In this document: piece after piece, positions 59,986 to 64,000 of the stretch
Layout: each line of letters opens with the position of its first letter
Numbering within the stretch: position 1 is the first letter of the stretch
Assembly: GCF_002994745.2 (NCBI RefSeq)
Contig: NC_037091.1
Coordinates: forward strand, 32,738,612-32,802,611
Origin: Rosa chinensis
Taxonomy: Eukaryota; Streptophyta; Magnoliopsida; Rosales; Rosaceae
Length of the DNA: 64,000 bases
Direction: 5' to 3'
Position numbers and translations under genes: made by a program
Notes under the pieces: model-generated
Seen by the model: the letters and a program-made list of their open reading frames with translations, nothing else
The model's database searches: none
Told to the model about the DNA's origin: nothing

Positions 59986-62900
59986 TTTTATTTTTTTTTA
60001 ACTAATGAAATTTCATGGATAATAGCTCATGTCAAGAAGGTCATTACATACCCACCCGCTGACACATAACAATGGCCAGAACAAAGCTTCGTGGAGGGGC
60101 CACAGTGGTACATAGGATAGACCAACTATATTAGAACTTATCGTTCACTTATTCAACACAAGCCTATTAAACTATGATCCATAAACATAGTATATAGACT
60201 CACTGCAAACATAGATAATAGAAGTGTAATCTGCTGAATTAAGCCTCCTGGATCCCAAATAAGAAACCCTAGAGAGTTGGGCCTCAGATTAGGAATTAAC
60301 TTGAGTACCCTACATGGTTTGGACATCCTTACTAATTTGGGCTTCAAAACTGATCTGAGCACCCAAACTGATTTGAGCCACCCAAGCCATGTGGGCTTCC
60401 AAAGCCACTTGGGCCTCCAAAACCATTTAGGCTCTAATACTGATCTGGGCACCGCCACTCCTGCCTCACTGCTGCTTGATACTGGCCCTCCCGCTGCAGA
60501 GCTTCTTGCCGCCATCTCCTTAACCCAGATTGCATCTCCGGCGTGACATGCAGCAACAACGCATCTTGCTAATGCTTCTGCAAATCGGAGCACCGTCGTA
60601 CCAGCAGCTCGTAGTGCAACGATGCCCATCGCTCTGCTTTGGGCACTAGAAACATCCCGACGTGCACTAAGGGTTAGTGCCTCCGTTAGGATCGGGTCGA
60701 GGAAGAGGCGATCATGTTTTGCTTCCCCAACCATGAGCATGTCAGATTTAAGTCGAGCCCGACATGGACAAATCCAAAAATTCCATAGTTGCACCCATCT
60801 AGGCTTGGGTTTTCCTAGATCAGACCATCGATCAATCTTGTTCTCATCAACCATATCACTCCGGCGCTAAGTAAACATGGTGATGAAAGGCTTAGGGCTA
60901 GATGTGGTGTTCGCTGCACAAGATCGGTGTAACATCCCGTATCTTCACTTACCCGTTTACTAGTCATTTGGACGGTAAACGACGACTACTTTCACTTTTT
61001 ACCCTAATTCGGTATTTTAGTGGGCCTAAAAGTTGACTTTTTGATCGGGCCAAAATTTGAGAAAACTTCCTTCATGAAAGTTGTAGAGGACGTTAAATCG
61101 AGCGCGTGCATATGTGGTGCGCTAAAATCGGAGTCCGTATGCGAAAGTTATAAGCGAAAGATTAAAGTTACTGTTTATGGTTACTGTTTACGGTAACTTT
61201 CTATAAATAGCTGAGTTACTGTGGTAGATTTCCATTTTCGGAAATCTTCCGAATTTTCTCTCTCCTCTTCCCAGATTTTCCTTCCGCTTCTACCGGTTTC
61301 TTCCACCGGCGAATTCTTCCGTTTCCGGCCACCCCATGACGGAATCCGGGCATTGGCAAGCTCGCCTCCTCCTTCTTGTCATGCCTGGGGTGGTGTTTTG
61401 CGGTGGCTCGGCCGGAGGAGCTCGGATTTGAGCCAAGAAGTCCACTGTAGCCAAACGGAGGTTTCGTCGATTTCCGGCGATTCCGGCCGTTTCCGGCCAC
61501 CAAACCATTGTCGAAGGCGCGGTTTTTGCCAAGGATTGTTTTGCCCCTAGCCTTGAGCCACGATTTGCAGTGTAGAAGGAGAATCAAGGAGACCCCGATT
61601 CTAGGGTTCTTGGGTTTTCTGGGCTTGTGTTCAACGGCTAAATTGGAGCTCTTCGAGGTAAAATTGGGATGTGTTGTAGTTGAGAAAAATGATCAGTGTG
61701 TTGAGCAGGTGCTGTTGTCAAAATTTGGTGACCATTGGAGGTGGTGGCCACCGGCGCGTGAGCCCCACGCGCCGCCACTGTGGGTGGCACGTGGAGGCGT
61801 GTAGGGCAGTGCTTTGATTCCGGTTTTTAGCCCATTAAATCCTATAAATTGTGTGGAGCTTGTATGTGAGGTTTGGTAATTTTTGGAGAAGCTTGGAATT
61901 AATTATGATTTTTTGAAGTTTAGGGTTTCGATTATCGAATTACGAGAATTCGACCGTCGGATATCTCCCGGTTCTGCCTTGGAACCTTTAAATTAACGAA
62001 TTAGTATTAGTGGTATAATTTGGGCTGAATCCGAGGAGAATGGGAGATATAATTTATGAGGAATTAAGTTTAGGAATCATATTAAATTGTTGAAGAATTA
62101 TTCACGGAATATAATTGTGTACAGGACGACGTACCGAGCTATTGCTCGATGACGGAACTCGAATGCGTGACCGTCGGAATAGTACTGTGAGTGGACTTTT
62201 GTTTTTAACTAAATGATGCATGCATTTATTTCTTGATTATGCTCTATTTATTTATCAATTTACTTTTTCGAGCATATGGTTATTTTCGAAAATGGATTTG
62301 GATTTACGATTATTTGAAGATTTTATGGCGTACGGGGTCACGTCATTGGAATGCTTATTTCCCTCCTATTTTTTTTATTAATGAGATTTTTAGAAAGATT
62401 TTTCGAAATGGGATTTCGATGAAGTTATTGCTTATTTATTTATCGACTTTCGATTTTGGCATTGGGAATGCCTTGATGATGATTTTAGAATTGGTTTTGT
62501 TTCGGTTTACAGGGATTACGATTTATTATTATTTCTCGCCTTTTTGCTATTGATTTGGAGATACTCTTGGCGTGTGGGACACGTCGTTGGAAATTCATTT
62601 ACGAGAGTTGGGGAAGTTTTATGGATTTACTTGGTTTTCGGATTTCCTTTGCCATATTTTGGGTGACTTATCATTGCTAGCATTGATTTCCGCCTTTGTG
62701 GCGCAGGTTACTGTCTCTGTGACAATAATTCTGTAGCCCGGTATCCTATCGCTACATTTAGTGGCGTAAGGGTATATTACGGGAGTTATGGGAGTATTTT
62801 AGCCTGGGAGGCTCACTCGTATGGCTATCGCCTTCCCCTACTCACTTTACTACTTAAGCTAGTGGGGCTAGGTCGATTTTCGTTTAACCAGCGGGGCTGG

Positions 62901-63566
62901 TCTTATTTTTCCTTGAGATCAGAGTTCCAACTCTTTCTTTTAAATCGTATGTGACTAGCGGGGCTAGTCGGTTTTCATGAGTGGAACTCCTATTGTTTTA
63001 TTTTCGTTAATCCTTGCATGCATCGGGAATTCTTAAAGAAATAAATGTGGGAAAGTATAAAATCCTTTTTGTTAAAAATTGTTTATTTTTGTCCACTCAC
63101 GCTAACGTATTTTATGTACTTTCCCCTGGGCCCTTCGGTTTCAAATGCCCAGTTTGCAGGCGAATTGGTTGAGGTCGGGCGTACACGGAGTTGAGGCATA
63201 GTCAACAGCATGGCTTCCGCATTTGTCTTTGAATTAGGTTTCCTCTTATACCTTTCTGTTAGAATTGCTCTGATTACCTATGGGATTTATGCTATCCGAG
63301 TTGAGATGTGTGTTTTGTGAATTGGAGACTGATGTTGATTTGGGGAGCAGGGTGGCTCCAGGAGCATAAGGATGAATTGATTGAGAAGTGTAAATGTTTT
63401 CTACAGGTTTGGGTAGCCCATTTTAGGGGAAGTTCCGCCAAATTTTTGGTAAAATTTCTTCTAAGGTGGGCCCCGCAGGGTCACTTCGAATTTCAGGGTG
63501 AAATCCGGGGTGGGTCCTGTCAATCGGCGTTGGAGGGCCATCAGCAGGTGGCTTAAAGAGGAGACC
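59985..63566 (-). mobile_element. Minus-strand retroposon interrupted by a solo LTR
   Basis: A poly(T) tract at about 59990-60000 is the poly(A) tail of a minus-strand retroposon. The body is GC-rich with open frames on both strands (minus 60153-60854 is open for 233 codons), similar in style to the element at 12485-13716. The body continues after the solo LTR (from 63523) for some tens of bases. No reverse transcriptase is recognised and the target duplication was not found, so the right edge is approximate. Confidence 0.5.
60928..63522 (+). mobile_element. Solo LTR (2595 bp), probably Ty3-gypsy
   Basis: Starts TGTAACATCCCG and ends GGGTCCTGTCA, with TG/CA termini and identical 5-bp flanks ATCGG at 60923-60927 and 63523-63527. 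A TATA box CTATAAATAG is at 61201-61210. A polyadenylation-like region with AATAAATG is near 63038. No open frame for gag or pol. The length and TGTAACATCCC start suggest a chromovirus-type gypsy family. It arose by LTR-LTR recombination that removed the interior. Confidence 0.68.
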
Positions 63567-64000
63567 TCTCACGCCCTGACTCGAGCTAATTTTCTAATAT
63601 CGAATTAAGGTGTGAATCACATCTTAATTATAGAACTAATATTTCTATAACCAAAATGTGACAAAAAAATAAATAAATCGTGAACTAAAACTAGATAACA
63701 AGATCTCAAAATTCCAGCGGAAGCATATATTACATAGTCTTTATCACATAGTACCCTAGTCCTCATTCTTTATTCCAAACAAACATAAAGGAAACACAAA
63801 TTTCACAATCCATTTGACATTATATACATATCGAAACTTCTTGCTCTAGTATCTTGATTCCATACCTACAAAATCTGTTAAGGGGTGAGCTCAACCAGTG
63901 GCTCAGTAGGGACATAAAACTTTCTCATGGATAATTGACCAAAGATAATACCATCATATATTTCAATTATAACATGCATATCAAACAATGATGCAATCCA
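63567..64000. other. Window edge, possible LTR-type repeat
   Basis: CTCACGCCCTGACTCGAGC followed by AT-rich sequence and motifs such as CCAGCGGAAGC and GGGTGAGCTCAACC, which remind me of LTRs of gypsy elements. The feature is cut by the window end and cannot be delimited. No gene seen. Confidence 0.3.

Noticed and set aside
60153..60854. 233-codon minus-strand frame as a functional protein
   Set aside because: It lies within a retroposon body, is nearly matched by an opposite-strand frame and shows no known domain.

Overview
The window is a stretch of plant (eudicot) nuclear DNA. Genes are split by many short GT-AG introns. Intergenic space is AT-rich and full of LTR retrotransposon, retroposon, Helitron, Mutator-like and MITE remains, and there is an integrated plant pararetrovirus copy. 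Family cannot be proved from sequence alone; my impression is Rosaceae (rose/strawberry/apple type), held at low confidence.

Layout. 1-10 kb: a 15-exon gene on + for a WD40/AT-hook protein, the plant relative of TFIIIC subunit GTF3C2 (yeast Tfc6), with a perfect RNA polymerase III B-box palindrome 60 nt before its ATG. 11-12.3 kb: a relic made of subtilase propeptide exons fused to a duplicated piece of intron 3/exon 4 of that gene. 12.5-15.3 kb: a minus-strand retroposon with a 16-bp target duplication and a Mutator-like element with a 9-bp one. 15.6-19.5 kb: a candidate non-autonomous Helitron. 19.9-26.4 kb: a Ty1-copia element with full LTRs and a 5-bp duplication but a badly decayed pol. 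26.8-30.3 kb: MITEs, a long-TIR element and a minisatellite.

30.5-39.9 kb: a 12-exon prolyl 4-hydroxylase gene (+). 40.8-42.5 kb: mitochondrial ribosomal protein uL13 (-). 44.07-51.9 kb: a circularly permuted, broken endogenous caulimovirid copy with primer-binding site, movement protein, capsid, protease, reverse transcriptase, RNase H, a downstream ORF and a 35S-like promoter. 53.6-54.6 kb: a cytosolic sulfotransferase pseudogene. 55.3-59.4 kb: TIM44 (-), whose first exon with the mitochondrial presequence is not found. 60-63.6 kb: a second retroposon interrupted by a 2.6-kb solo LTR, just upstream of TIM44.

The four host genes are unrelated housekeeping genes (Pol III transcription, protein hydroxylation, mitochondrial translation, mitochondrial import) and do not form a pathway. 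The reading frames given for the three complete genes close exactly: the exon sums are 3333, 864 and 657 nt, all multiples of three, which strongly supports the splice choices.
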